Assembly: GCA_033032865.1 (NCBI GenBank)
Contig: JAWHQI010000272.1
Location: forward strand, 1,302,001-1,366,000
DNA from: Dactylorhiza incarnata
Taxonomy: Eukaryota > Streptophyta > Magnoliopsida > Asparagales > Orchidaceae
Length of the DNA: 64,000 nucleotides
Reading direction: 5' to 3'
This document shows, piece by piece, positions 21,000 through 33,092 of this stretch. Position numbers and translations under genes: made by a program. Under the pieces are notes generated by a model. It had not been told where the DNA came from. It worked only from the letters and a program-made list of their open reading frames with translations, and did no database searches. Within the stretch, counting starts at the first letter, position 1, and each line of letters begins with the position of its first letter.

Positions 21000-23590
21000 A
21001 ACTCCCGGAAATTCATCTTTACCGAGGCCTAGTTTAGTATGAGCCAATTCACTAAGATGGACCCCCATACCTATTGAGACACCCGACTGTCCCCAAACTT
21101 TTACAGGACTAGGGACACCCTTAGACCCAACCCATGTTCAAAAATCATAAGCCTTAGACTTAATTTACCTTAGATTATCCCTAGGGGATTGAATTGAAAG
21201 AGGAGTAAAACTAGGAAGATACACACCTCGGAACCACCTCAACTTTGGTGAGCAACTTAATTAAGTAAGGACTCTGGGTAGGGAGAGGTTTCATAACCTT
21301 TGGACCAGCAAAATGAAAGGATGTCCCCTCTTCAAGAATAGAGTTGGGTAGTCCTTCGGTGAATAGTAAAATGCCCTTCGGTAACCGGAATAAATTGAAT
21401 ACTCATTAAATGATCCAAATCGTTGCATATCACAAAACTTGAGAGATACAAATCTTGTTCTTATAAGGCTCATTAATAAAGCTCGTATACTCGGGAGTCG
21501 ACTGATGCCTTCTCTAAGGCATATAATTACTAAGATTCCAATTAAACAAATCGATCTCCTCCAGAAACTTAACCTCTTGGGACTTGGAGTTTAAGTTAAA
21601 TCCTCTGAGTACTCGTCAAATAATAGACTCAAATCATTAGAAGATAACCACTCGAGAACGCATCGGGTCAATAGAACACCTTGCCCATGTTGGAACAAGA
21701 ACTAAGCAATACGAGGAGAATCTAAAGTGATCATTTAAGGTAGTATAATCGAGACGAGTTAAAACGACTTCGAGTCCCGAGGAGGTCTCAGATATGTGAT
21801 CCCACATCACTTAACCTACCCCAAGGCACTTAGGTCTATGCCTAGGGAAGTCTAAGGTAAAATTCTAAACCCCTAAGTCTATAAGCTAAGGTAAGGGCAC
21901 CGTGTCGATCGGATCATGCTACAACGTAATCAACCCCACATGATAGGTGAGGATTGGTAGGATAATCTAGGTTCGCCTTTCAAATTTACAAGAGTAGGGT
22001 CAACGGGGAGAGAACTTGTAATTTAGAGTCCAGTGAATACATTATTAGACAATTCCACATCCCTACCTTGGAAAAGAATTTGTCTTGAGGCCTAGTGAGA
22101 GGCTGGATGAGCCCGTGTTTTATACGATTAATAGCGAGTTGTAATCTCGGAGTAAAACTTTTATGAACAAATGGAATCTGTGGCGGGTCTTCGGTATTGT
22201 CAGGGCTGGCACACCGGCGGACATACGTTGACTCAGGCAAGTGATGAGGGTTAGGGATCTGGCTTAGTTGAAGATGTGGAGAAGCCACCACCCCTAAAAC
22301 TCATTCTTGGTCTATCTAAGTCTGACGCGCAGCAAAAAGCACGACTAGTCCGCCCACGCGTGGGTCTCGGAGGGAGTGTGGAGAGGTCTAGGCCTGGTAG
22401 TGTGTGTACCCGCCTAGAAGTGGGGGAGCCCGACCCACTGTCACTACGGCCACGGTAGTGAGACCCTAGGTGATAGCTACACCTTGAACAATGGGGAACT
22501 AATAAGGTCTGTACGTACAGAGTCGTGTGTGTGGGTAAATCATCATTTCATAATAATGCGCATCATTGCATAACATAGCATACATCATATCACTCATCTT
22601 CCCCCTTTATACCCCCATCATATAAAGTAGTATGGGATGCCTTATATGATGGGCCTTGCAAAACGACCCCTTAACTTATCTATTGAATTGATAAGTTAAG
22701 GTTTTCCTTCCTTAAAATTATGAAAACCTCACTGTTGCCCCCATGTACCGTGGTTTGTTTACTTTTAGTGGATGCTCCTTAAACTGCGTCATGTTACACT
22801 TTCCATCGCTTCTCTATATTGTGATACTGCTTGTGATGGTAGTGTCCTTGTACTATGGTTATTGCCTTACTATATACTCGCCTGTTCTTATTTAGTTACC
22901 GTGTTCATTTATATAAATATGTGCTATACTTAATTTACCTGCCATTTGCCATCTGCTTGAAATTATACTGCTTTGTGTCCTTCCTCTTCCTCCTCTCCGC
23001 CCAGTGCCTAGGAGTCGCGGGGGGAGGTGGGGAGGTTGTGGCTGAGTCTTTTAGACTGGCGGTCGGTTGTGGCCTAACACAGGGGAGGCAGCACTAGGAG
23101 ACCCAGCACCAGAGGACAGGAGGACCTGATTCGGCGGGAGCTACAGATCCCAGAGCCCCTTATGTTGGCGGTCGTACTACCGTGAGATTTCGTCCTAGAT
23201 TCTTAGTACTTGGTGATGAGGGCTGTGTTATAGTCACTTTAGTTTTCGAGGAGTTTTAGTTTCAGCTTTATTTGACCGGGTTTGTTCCCGAGTACTCCCT
23301 TATGAATTGTACCAGACTATGATGTTACCTTTCTATGACATTTGGTTTATGGATGGATATGTATCTCTTATGAAATGTTAACTATGGATGCTTCCTCTAG
23401 ATTTTGCTGGCAGAATCGGCGTTAAGTGGTGGCAGTCCACCATGAGACGGCGGTTCTAGGCAGTAAGACCCGTAGTAAGGCTAAAAGGGCCATCGACTAC
23501 TACTTGTTGCCCTATTTTCGGGGCCCATTTCTCTTCATGTTCCCTCCGTCCTTCCAATTTTTGGGGAAGTCCGGGGGAAGGGGTCTTACA
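21000..23590 (+). repeat. Element B 5' LTR, second part
   Basis: Continues the LTR after the insertion of element A and ends GGGGTCTTACA at 23590. Collinear with 39619-42205 (2591 against 2587 bp) with scattered substitutions. Short open frames are present but none has a recognisable domain. Confidence 0.9.
22621..22627 (+). promoter_or_regulatory. Candidate TATA box of element B 5' LTR
   Basis: TATAAAG about 970 bases before the LTR end; the 3' LTR has it at 41240-41246. The spacing to the primer site resembles that in element A. Confidence 0.4.
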
Positions 23591-23592
23591 AA

Positions 23593-23604
23593 GGGTATCA
23601 GAGC
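23593..23604 (+). other. Primer-binding site of element B (tRNA-iMet type)
   Basis: GGGTATCAGAGC two bases after the LTR, one mismatch from TGGTATCAGAGC. Confidence 0.85.
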
Positions 23605-23777
23605 TTAACGATCCTACATATTCTGTCTAACCCTTATTACACCCCGCTCGAGTCTAGTTTGCGGACAAACTAGCAGCGAAAGCAATGGTGTGCCCATACG
23701 GGTTTTCCTCCCGACCATTTCTCATCTAGCCACCTGAGATTAATACCTCTTTTCAATTTCTCATTCTTATCCTGCAG

Positions 23778-24935
23778 AATCCTATCCCAGAGAATAGGGT
23801 TCCCCCTCCACCTCCGCCCCCCACCCAATTTCAAGAAGACAATGTGGGGCAGACACTGCAGGCCATTATGCAAGCATTCAGGGATCAAGCCCCAGTTAAG
23901 GAGCTCAACCCGGCTTCAAACTGGCTCAGTGTGTTCAAAGGGCTCTCTCCGCCATCCTTCTCGGGTATAGAATTAGCAGTACAAACTGAGGAATGGATCG
24001 ATACCATTCAAGATATGCTTGCTGGAATCCGCTGCCCAACAACCGAAGCAGTGGCTTTAGCAGTCTCAGCACTTCGCTCTCATGCTAAGCACTGGTGGAA
24101 GACAGCAATGGATACAACCTTCTTAGATTACGAATACAGTGAAATCTCTTGGGAAGAGTTCAAAGGAGCTTTACTGGAGCACTTCATTCCTCAGTCGGCA
24201 AGAGACGAGCAAGAGGAGAAATTCTTACAGTTAAGGCAAGGAAATAGGACTGTCTTGGAATATCAACGAGAATTTGCCCACCTATCCCGATTCCTAGTTT
24301 CTTACCAGTTCAGTGAGGCAGGATTCGCCAAGAAGTTCTTTAAGGGACTACGAGATGACCTGAGGCAAGCACTCTTATTCGTAGCAGATACTAGTCTGGC
24401 CAAGATTGCTGAAGCAGCAAAGAGATTGGAAGCGGATCACCTGATGACCAGGGGCAGGGGGAAGAGAGCTGCTGACGAGGAACGAAGAGGAGATAGACAA
24501 CTCCCACATCAGCAGGATCAGTTCATTAGGAATCAGAGGAGTGGGGGAAGACCTCGTCCAAACTTCAATCAAGGCCAAGGATCCCACACAGTTTTGGCAC
24601 CACAACCACTGCAAGCCCAGGAGCCACCTAAGCAGTTGGGTGGGGCCCCTCCTCCTCAGCTATGCTTCTTCTGCCACCAGCCCGGTCATGTGAAGGCATT
24701 CTGTCCTCAGAGAGCATTCCCTCCTCCACCCCAAAGGCCCCCTTATCAGCACTTTGGAGGTCAAGGTCGAGGTCGAGGACGAGGACACCAAGGAGGTAAC
24801 CGTCAACTCACCGGCAATCAACTATATGCCCTGGACCTGGCCCAACCTTGCAAACCCGAGGAGACTATTACAGGTATTCCAAGATTTTCCTTTCCTTTAT
24901 TTTACTTAATTTGTTCTCTTAAAATCTTCTCCTAA
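23778..24935 (+). CDS. Element B Gag
   Basis: Open frame with a chromovirus Gag domain (WIDTIQDMLAGI, AKHWWKTAMD, LQLRQGNRTVLEYQREF, FFKGLRDDLRQALL), a basic linker and a zinc knuckle CFFCHQPGHVKAFC. It ends at a TAA inside the following intron. No ATG opens the frame near its conserved part. The start given here follows a splice-acceptor-like TTATCCTGCAG; an in-frame ATG at 23685 is cut off by a TAG at 23727 unless the segment from GTGTGC (23688) to 23777 is spliced out, which would put ATG directly before AATCCTATC. That start is a hypothesis. Confidence 0.85.
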   Translation, partial: NPIPENRVPPPPPPPTQFQEDNVGQTLQAIMQAFRDQAPVKELNPASNWLSVFKGLSPPSFSGIELAVQTEEWIDTIQDMLAGIRCPTTEAVALAVSALRSHAKHWWKTAMDTTFLDYEYSEISWEEFKGALLEHFIPQSARDEQEEKFLQLRQGNRTVLEYQREFAHLSRFLVSYQFSEAGFAKKFFKGLRDDLRQALLFVADTSLAKIAEAAKRLEADHLMTRGRGKRAADEERRGDRQLPHQQDQFIRNQRSGGRPRPNFNQGQGSHTVLAPQPLQAQEPPKQLGGAPPPQLCFFCHQPGHVKAFCPQRAFPPPPQRPPYQHFGGQGRGRGRGHQGGNRQLTGNQLYALDLAQPCKPEETITGIPRFSFPLFYLICSLKIFS

Positions 24936-24993
24936 ATATGGGTAACGTAAGAACTATCACTTAACTAGATAACATTCAAATTCGCAATCACAG
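24874..24993 (+). other. Intron between gag and protease of element B (120 bp)
   Basis: Donor ACAG/GTATTCC at 24874, acceptor AATCACAG/GCATTC at 24993, and a TTAAC word near 24961 that could serve as a branch point. Splicing is phase 1 in a Gly codon and joins ETITG to ILFVNG. Position and phase equal those in element A although the intron sequences differ. Unspliced RNA stops at the TAA at 24933. Confidence 0.75.
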
Positions 24994-27900
24994 GCATTCT
25001 TTTTGTAAACGGAAAACCTGCCCTCACTTTGTTCGATTGTGGAGCAACTCATGTTTTTATATCAGAAAACTTTATTAAGGAGTTGAAAGGATTAAGTTGC
25101 CGCTTGGGTCCTGCTAGGGGAGTCCGCCTTCCTGATGGATCCGTAATCAGTGTCACCTCGACTTGTGACGTAGACATAACCATCGGTGGAAAGAATTTTG
25201 AAATCTCAGCTACTGCAATGAAACTTGTCAAATACGACCTAGTGTTGGGCATGAGCTGGCTATCTCGGTATCACGCCATAATTGATTGTCAGCAACGAAG
25301 GGTTACTATTCGTCACGGGGACACCACAATCATCTTTGAAAGTGCCTTACCAGTCTCCAAAAACCTCTTATCTTCCGTCCAGGCCGTCAAATCGCATCTT
25401 CAGGGAACTGAATTATTTTTAGTTTGCTTTGGAATAGAAGAGTCGGGTGAACCCTTAGGAGACATCCCGGTGGTAAGAGATTTTGCCGATGCCTTCCCCG
25501 ACAAATTACCCGGATTGCCCCCACACAGAGAGGCCGACTTTCAAATTCAACTAGTACCAGGAGCAAAACCAGTATCTAAAGCACCTTATAGAATGGCACC
25601 GAAGGAGTTAACCGAATTCCGAAGCCAACTGCAAGAGTTAGTAGAAGCAGGCTTTGTAAGGCCAAGTTCGTCACCATGGGGAGCCCCGGTCCTCTTCGTT
25701 AAAAAGAAAGACGGAACCTTAAGACTGTGCATTGACTACAGAGAACTCAACCGTTTGACAGTTAGAAACACCTATCCCCTACCCCATATCGACGAACTGT
25801 TTGATCAATTACAAGGGGCCTTCTGGTATTCAAAACTAGATCTCAGATCAGGGTATTACCAACTGAGGATCCGGGAGGAGGATATCCCAAAGACGGCTTT
25901 CAGTAGCAGGTATGGATTACACGAGTTCACGGTAATGCCATTCGGACTCACGAATGCTCCCTCTGCATTCATGAGTTTAATGAACAAAGTGTTTGAACCA
26001 TACATAGATTCCTTCGTCATCGTTTTTATAGATGAAATTCTAATTTATTCGAAAACAAAGGAGGATCACGCCCAGCATTTATCCTTAACTCTCCAGAAAC
26101 TTCGAGAGAATAAGCTTTACGCAAAGTTCAGTAAGTGCCAATTTTGGCTCAGTGAAGTAGCCTTCTTAGGCCATATCATCAGCGGCGCTGGATTGGCAGT
26201 TGACCCAACAAAAATCCAAGCAGTCCGAGATTGGCCCCAACCGAAAATGGCCTCAGACATAAGGAGCTTTCTAGGACTTGTCGGATACTACCGGAAGTTC
26301 GTACAAGGTTTCTCCCAGATCGCACTACCGCTTACCACGTTAACGAAGAAAGATTCGACGTTCATCTGGACCCCCAAGTGTGAAGCAGCCTTCCAGGACT
26401 TAAAGGCCAGATTAATCTCTGCCCCAATCCTTGCCTTGCCATCAGGGAAGGAGGGCTTCCAAGTTTACAATGACGCCTCTTACCAAGGAATGGGTGTTGT
26501 ACTAATGCAAAACGGTCATGTAATTGCATATGCATCCCGGCAATTGAAAAAGCATGAACAAAACTATCTCGTGCATGACCTAGAGATGGGAGCTGTAGTA
26601 TTTGCGCTAAAAATTTGGCGACATATCTGTACGGAGTACACTGTGACATCTTCTCTGATTACAAAAATTTAAAATACGTAGACACACAGAAGGATCCTAA
26701 TATGCGTAAAAGAAGATGGGTGGAATTCCTTTGCGATTATCAGTATACAATGCACTATCACCCCGGAAAAGCGAATAAAGTGGCTGACGCTTTGAGCAGA
26801 ACAGTCGGCACATCGGAACCATAAATGCGATTGTCGTCATTGGAGTTGTTTCGAGAAATGAAAAATTTGAATATTACTCTAGTCTCCCGAGCAGACCCCG
26901 AATTGTACGAAGAGTATCTGGGATCGATCTCAATCGAGAGTAATATCAAGGATCGCATCCGGGAAAGTCAAAAGCAAGATGCAGATTTGGAACCAGTTTT
27001 TGAAGCACTGAATACGGGCACCGCCAAAGACTTCTCTATTATCGACGGGTTAGTCCGCTTCAAGGACCGAGTTTACATTCTGGCTATAAACCAGCTTAGG
27101 GAGGAGATCATGACCGAAGCGCATTATAGCAGGTATTCAGTGCACCCGGGAATCACCAAGATGACAGCAAATTTAAAAAGAACCATGTTTTTGCCTGGGA
27201 TGAAGAAGGATATAACAAAATTTATAAACCTCTGCGAAACTTGTCAGTGTGTAAAGGCGGAATGCAGAAATCCGGCAGGACGGCTTCAATCCTTGACAGT
27301 GCCTGTTTGGAAATTTGAAGATATCTCGATGGACTTTGTGCATGGGTTACCAAGGTCCCGTTCCGATCATGACTCAGTCTGGGTAATCGTTGACAGATTA
27401 ACTAAAGTGGCCAGATTCATTCCGATGAAAAAGAAAGCCCCGGTCAGCGTACTAATTCGACTCTTCGTAGAACAGTTTGTACGTTACCACGGCATGCCAA
27501 AAACTATCATATCTGATCGAGATGGAAGATTTACATCTAAGGAGTGGAGGGCCGTCCAAGCTTATTTAGGGTCCCGCATGAACTTCAGTACCGCTTTCCA
27601 CCCTCAAACAGATGGGCAAACTGAACGCACTATTCGGACGATGGAAGACCTCCTCCAATTATGCATATTGGATAGTGGGGAGCCATGGGAGGAACTGTTA
27701 CCGTTGGTAGAGTTCTCCTACAACAACAGCCATCATACCTCCATAGGAATGGCACCTTATGAAGCCTTGTACGGAAGGAAGTACAGAACTCCGCTATCCT
27801 GGGTGCAAGATGAAGACCCCTCGGCCTTAGTATCTAAATTCATCGAAGACACCGATGCTCAAGTACGCTTAATACGACAGAAGATGTTAGAAGCACAGAG

Positions 27901-28393
27901 CAGGCAAGCCAAATACTATGACGCGCATCACCGTCAGGTAAAATTCCAAGTGGGTGACCAAGTTTTTCTAAAGATCCGACCAGCTCAAGGCATCACCCGG
28001 GTACGGGGACTGAAGAAGCTCAGCCCCAGGTACCTCGGGCCTTTCAGAATTCTAGAAAGATTCGGTCCCGTGGCATATAGATTAGAACTATCCCCGGACT
28101 TGGCCGGCCTGCACAACGTTTTTCATATCTCCTCCCTCCGGAAGGCGCTAATCCGGCCAGATCAACATGTAACTTCAGCTTCAAACCCAGTGGCTTCTGA
28201 TAGAACTGTTCTTCTAGAGCCAATCCGAATTGATGAAACGACAGTCCGGACCTTGAGAAAGAAGAAAATTCCACTAGTCAAGGTGTTGTGGTCTAATCAT
28301 GGCCAAGAGGAGCATACCTGGGAGCCCCTGGATCTCATGCAACAAAAGTATCCAAGGCTATTCAGTGCAGGTACCCTTCGCACTCTTCTTTAA
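24994..28393 (+). pseudogene. Element B Pol, degraded: protease, RT, RNase H, integrase, chromodomain
   Basis: Protease motif reads DCGA (FDCGATHVF) where DTGA/DSGA is usual. RT is complete, but its catalytic pair reads FIDE at 26025-26036 (GAT then GAA) instead of FIDD. In RNase H the frame shifts by one base near 26620. The second frame has a TAA at 26822-26824 between RNase H and integrase, then continues from ATG 26825. Integrase keeps its His/Cys zinc site and acidic triad ([17 protein letters not shown]), and the chromodomain (LWSNHGQEEHTWEP) is intact. The lesions fit an old copy, matching the LTR divergence. Any expression would need splicing from gag. Confidence 0.9.
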
Positions 28394-28478
28394 AGATTAA
28401 GTTTGTCTCTTAATGTCAACACCCGTACAACTAATCTTAAATTTCGGGGACGAAATTATTTTATTGTATATTGGGAAT
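28394..28478 (+). other. Element B 3' untranslated strip before the LTR
   Basis: Contains TTTCGGGGACGAAAT, a word conserved at this place in Tekay/Del-type elements and seen also in element A (minus strand, about 11966-11979). The short purine-rich end TTGGGAAT next to the LTR may be the polypurine tract. Confidence 0.6.
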
Positions 28479-29059
28479 TGTAACATCCCCAAAACTACTA
28501 GGCCACCTTAGTACAAGTTTTGACACTCTCCCCTTCTAAACAAGCTCCCTAGACCAACAGGAGATTGGGGGACACTAGGGTGAACTCCCTAACCAATGTA
28601 CAGAACCTTAAGGTTGAGGGCAACTAACTTATTAAGAGGATTTGACCTCTAGGGTTTCATTTAATGAGCTCTTTCAACCTAAAAAATTAGGGAAAAACCC
28701 TAAGGTCCCCATTATGCCCCCCCCCCCCCCCCCCAAGCTCAATAAGTGAGCTTAAGACCTCCTTGTGTCCCCCTCCACAAAGCTCCACCAATCTAGGACC
28801 CATAGAGTCCATTGGATTCATTTGAATTACTCACATTAACCTAGGTGGGCTTGAGCTAAGCCAAATCTCAAGTAACCCATTAAGTTATCATGGGTTAAAC
28901 TGAATTCTCCTTGGGCCCTAGCCCAACCTCAAGCCCACAATCAGTCCATGACATGGCTGATTTACCTTTAAATAATGAATTAAATAGGTTGTTAATTAAA
29001 GGGCCATTTTTGGGAAAAAGCCAAAATAGGAAGAGAGAGAAAGAAAGGAAGTTTTGAGT
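28479..29059 (+). repeat. Element B 3' LTR, first part
   Basis: Starts TGTAACATCCCC and is collinear with 4327-4893 of the 5' LTR. It is interrupted by element T after the target word TTGAG (29055-29059). Confidence 0.9.
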
Positions 29060-29360
29060 GTTGAAACCGACAACTCGGTCTCCGTGGAGTTCGGGGTCCC
29101 AGAAAAGGGGTGGTCTCACACCTACTTCCCTCGAGTCAACTCTCTAGACAAGAACACTTGGACTTGGAAACGGACCAAGGGCTTAGTGGGGAGGTCCCGC
29201 CACATACCCGGAAGTCCCCTTGGAACTTCCCCTCCCAAGCCACTACTAAGCTTGAGCACCACTGGAGCCTCTCCTCACTCCCTATAGAGAGACTTGTTGG
29301 GGAGAGAGAGAGGAGAGAGCTAGCCTTGGATGAGAGCCCTTCCCAATGGTGCCCATTGGT

Positions 29361-29372
29361 CCTATTTATAGG
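29361..29372 (-). promoter_or_regulatory. TATA box of element T (left LTR)
   Basis: Minus-strand CCTATAAATAGG, with an identical word in the promoter-bearing right LTR at 35023-35034. It puts the minisatellite in U3, upstream of the promoter, and leaves R plus U5 of about 300 bp. Confidence 0.65.
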
Positions 29373-29514
29373 ATTCTCGAAGTTGGGCTGCGAACAGCCA
29401 AAAACTAGTCTGCCAGATTACCAAAATACCCCTGAATTGGGCTGCGGATAGCCGAATCCCGCTGTACTACGGATAGCCACAATGGACTGCGAACAGTAAA
29501 CTGGACGAGGGGGG

Positions 29515-31330
29515 CCTCCCCTGGGCGAGAGAGGGAGGGGTGAGACCCCCCTTCCCCCTCTCCGCCCCTACCCGCTGGGCGAGAGAGGGCGGGCCGAGAC
29601 CCCCCTCCCACCTCTCCGCCCCTACCTGCTAGGCGAGAGAGGGAGGGGCGAGACCCCCCTCCCCCCTCTCCGCCCCTAGCCGCTGGGCGAGAGAGGGAGG
29701 GGCGAGACCTCCCTTCCCCCTCTCCGCCCGGATCCTGCTAGGCGAGAGAGGGAGGGGCGAGACCCCCCCTCTCCGCCCCTACCTGCTGGGCGAGAGAGGG
29801 AGGGGCGAGACCCCCCTCCCCCCTCTCCGCCCCTACCTGTTGGGCGAGAGAGGGAGGGGCGAGACCCCCCTTCCCCCTCTCCGCCCCTAGCTGCTGGGCG
29901 AGAGAGGGAGGGGCGAGACCCCCCTCTCCGCCCCTAGCCGCTGGGCGAGAGAGGGAGGGGCGAGACCCCCCTCCCCCCTCTCTGCCCCTAGCCGCTGGGA
30001 GAGAGAGGGAGGGGCGAGACCCCCCTCCCCCCTCTCTGCCCGGATCCTGCTGGGCGAGAGAGGGAGGGGCGAGACCCCCCTCCCCCCTCTCCGCCCCTAC
30101 CTGTTGGGCGAGAGAGGGAGGGGCGAGACCCCCCTTCCCCCTCTCCGCCCCTAGCTGCTGGGCGAGAGAGGGAGGGGCGAGACCCCCCTCCCCCCTCTCC
30201 GCCCGGATCCTGCTGGGCGAGAGAGGGAGGGGCGAGACCCCCCTCCCCCCTCTCCGCCCCTACCTGTTGGGCGAGAGAGGGAGGGGCGAGACCCCCCTTC
30301 CCCCTCTCCGCCCCTAGCTGCTGGGCGAGAGAGGGAGGGGCGAGACCCCCGCCACCCCTCTCCGCCCCTAGCCGCTGGGCGAGAGAGGGAGGGGCGAGAC
30401 CCCCCTCTCCGCCCCTAGCCACTGGGCGAGAGAGGGAGGGGCGAGACCCCCCTCCCCCCTCTCCACCCGGATCCTGCTGGGCGAGAGAGGGAGGGGCGAT
30501 ACCCCCCCTCCCCCCTCTCCGCCCCTACCTGTTGGGCGAGAGAGGGAGGGGCGAGACCCCCCTTCCCCCTCTCCGCCCCTAGCTGCTGGGCGAGAGAGGG
30601 AGGGGCGAGACCCCCGCCCCCCCCCCCCCCCTCTCTGCCCCTAGCCGCTGGGCGAGAGAGGGAGGGGTGAGACCCCCCTCTCCGCCCCTAGCTGCTGGGC
30701 GAGAGAGGGAGGGGCGAGACCCCCCTCCCCCCTCTCCACCCGGATCCTGCTGGGCGAGAGAGGGAGGGGCGATACCCCCCCTCCCCCCTCTCCGCCCCTA
30801 CCTGTTGGGCGAGAGAGGGAGGGGCGAGAACCCCCTTCCCCCTCTCCGCCCCTAGCTGCTGGGCGAGAGAGGGAGGGGCGAGACCCCCCTCCCCCCTCTC
30901 CGCCCGGATCCTGCTGGGCGAGAGAGGGAGGGGCGAGACCCCCCTCTCCGCCCCTACCTGTTGGGCGAGAGAGGGAGGGGAGAGACCCCCCTTCCCCCTC
31001 TCCGCCCCTAGCCGCTGGGCGAGAGAGGGAGGGGCGAGACCCCCCTCTCCGCCCCTAGCCGCTGGGCGAGAGAGGGAGGGGCGAGACCCCCCTCCCCCCT
31101 CTCCACCCGGATCCTGCTGGGCGAGAGAGGGAGGGGCGATACCCCCCCTCCCCCCTCTCCGCCCCTACCTGTTGGGCGAGAGAGGGAGGGGCGAGACCCC
31201 CCTTCCCCCTCTCCGCCCCTAGCTGCTGGGCGAGAGAGGGAGGGGCGAGACCCCCCTCCCCCCTCTCCGCCCGGATCCTGCTAGGCGAGAGAGGGAGGGG
31301 CGAGACCCCCCTTCCCCCTCTCCGCCCGGA
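29515..31330. repeat. 54-bp GC-rich minisatellite in element T left LTR, about 33 units
   Basis: The unit contains CTGGGCGAGAGAGGGAGGGG followed by a C/T-rich half (CCCCCCTCCCCCCTCTCCGC) and a short variable linker (CCTACCTGTTG, CTAGCCGCTG, GGATCCTGCTG). The purine half and pyrimidine half are nearly complementary, so each unit can fold back, and both strands carry G-runs. Linker types alternate in a higher-order pattern. The unit is a multiple of three without stops, which explains long spurious ORFs on both strands. Confidence 0.92.
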
Positions 31331-31417
31331 TCCTTGGGAGTGCTCCGATGAATATTTGGGTTGTACATCGGCGACCCTCCATGCTGGGCCTTACTCGATG
31401 GATATGGGGGTTGTACA

Positions 31418-31509
31418 CAATCCCCGCTCTTTGCGAGGTTGGCACAACCTCGGAAAGAAAAGTCCAAGCCCAAATATCCATCGAGGGGGGCAGAACCTCG
31501 CCCCCAAGG
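31418..31509 (-). other. Element T spacer between LTR and 74-bp array
   Basis: Short unique strip including the presumed polypurine tract next to the LTR. No coding content. Confidence 0.5.
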
Positions 31510-32390
31510 CACGTTTGAGCCATCCAGCTAGTGAGAGCCTGGAGTGAGGACGACATCTCAGCGTTGAACTTACCCATCCGAGGATCATTCGACCCACCCA
31601 GCTAGTGAGAGCCTGGAGTGAGGGGGACATCTCGGCGTTGAACTTACCCATCTGAGGATCATTCGACCCACCCAGCTAGTGAGAGCCTGGAGTGAGGAGG
31701 ACATCTCAGCGTTGAACTTACCCATTTGAGGATCATTCGACCCACCCAGCTAGTGAGAGCCTGGAGTGAGGAGGACATCTCAGCGTTGAACTTACCCATC
31801 CGAGGATCATTCGACCCACCCAGCTAGTGAGAGCCTGGAGTGAGGAGGACATCTCGACGTTGAACTTACCCATCCGAGGATCATTCGACCCACCCAGCTA
31901 GTGAGAGCCTGGAGTGAGGAGGACATCTCGATGGCAAGCTCTTCCTTCCGAGGATCATTCGACCCACCCGTCTAGTGAGAGCCTGGAGTGAGGAGGACAT
32001 CTCGGCATTGAACTTACCCATCCGAGGATCATTCGACCCACCCAACTAGTGAGAGCCTGGAGTGAGGAGGACATCTCGATGGCAAGCTCTTCCATCCGAG
32101 GATCATTCGACCCACCCAGCTAGTGAGAGCCTGGAGTGAGGAGGACATCTCGGCGTTGAACTTACCCATCCGAGGATCATTCGACCCACCCAGCTAGTGA
32201 GAGCCTGGAGTGAGGAGGACATCTCGGCGTTGAACTTACCCATCCGAGGATCATTCGACCCACCCAGCTAGTGAGAGCCTGGAGTGAGGAGGACATCTCG
32301 ATGGCAAGCTCTTCGTTCAGAGGATCATTCGACCCACCCAGCTAGTGAGAACCTGGAGTGAGGAGGATATCTCGATGGCAACTTACTAAT
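31510..32390. repeat. 74-bp tandem array in element T, about 11 to 12 units
   Basis: The unit is GAGGATCATTCGACCCACCC, then AGCTAGTGAGAGCCTGGAGT, GAGGAGGACATCTCGGCGTT and GAACTTACCCATCC. Some units carry a variant tail ATGGCAAGCTCTTCC. The array lies downstream of protease on the coding strand, where pol would be. Tat-lineage elements are known to carry tandem repeats in their 3' untranslated part that can seed satellite DNA; that this array is such a case is inference. Confidence 0.92.
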
Positions 32391-32561
32391 CATATAAGCA
32401 AAATAACTTCATCCATCTAATGGGGGGATTTCCCTTGTCAAAACCTCCTGGCCCAACCAGCGAGGGGTAGAACTTGCTACAAAGGAAAACAACAAAAAAC
32501 AAAAAATAAACACAACATACCCCCCATGGCACTCGCCTCTCAGGCTTCTTGCGCGAGATGA
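32391..32561 (-). other. Element T spacer downstream of the protease remnant
   Basis: AT-rich strip without RT motifs, joining the protease remnant to the 74-bp array. It would be the point where pol was lost. Confidence 0.5.
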
Positions 32562-33092
32562 TCATTCATCTGCTTCTCCTGCCACTCCCATCTGGCTTAT
32601 GCTCTCCATGATCTTCTCCATCTCCTCAGCCCCCGCTTGCCAAGAGATGCTGTTGACGACTGTGACGTAGCAGTGCCTCGCCATCCTGGGGTCTCCGCGG
32701 ATCCTGACTTGGATTCCTCCAGTGTTGAACTTGAGGCACTGGTGGAAGGATGATGGTACGCATCGGAAGGCGCTGATGAGAGGTCTTCCGAAGATGGCAT
32801 TATAACTGCTAGGAGCGTCAACAATGACGAACCGATAGTTCCTTGAACCTCCCCCCATCATCACTTGGAGTCCAACTCCACCCTCTACCTCTTTCCTTTC
32901 TCCGGAAAATCCAAACAAGGGCCCATCTGAGGCCAGCACCCTCCTTGCCTCCACCTTCAACTCATCAAATGCCTTCTTGAAAATGACGTTGACAGATCTC
33001 CCGTTGTCAACGAGGATCCGAGAGATAGTGTAACCTTCGATGGTTGTCTGAATGACTAGCGCATCACAGAATGGATCCTCGTGATCTGTCAT
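32562..33092 (-). pseudogene. Element T aspartic protease, Tat type
   Basis: About 176 codons in one frame. The active-site region reads ILVDNGRSVNVIF (VDNG instead of DTG/DSG, as commonly seen in this lineage). Downstream are LFGFSGER, a YNAIFGRPLISAFRCV motif and RGDPRMARHCYV, all typical of Tat-type proteases. The frame differs from that of the zinc knuckle upstream, with a 26-base C run (about 33209-33234) between them that is a likely slippage point. Without RT and integrase the element depends on others for replication. Confidence 0.8.

Larger units (their letters stand above)
29060..31417 (-). repeat. Element T 3' LTR (left copy)
   Basis: About 460 bases of unique DNA are followed by a 54-bp minisatellite (about 29515-31330, around 33 units) and an end matching the other LTR. 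It is 600 bp longer than the right LTR because of extra units. Confidence 0.9.

Noticed and set aside
22855..23097. 80-codon hydrophobic ORF in element B LTR (copy at 41459-41701)
   Set aside because: Looks like a membrane protein only because of T-rich DNA; start and end differ between LTR copies and no motif is present.
31510..32390. CRISPR-like look of the regular 74-bp repeats
   Set aside because: No distinct repeat and unique spacer: the whole unit is repeated, and the context is a plant retroelement.
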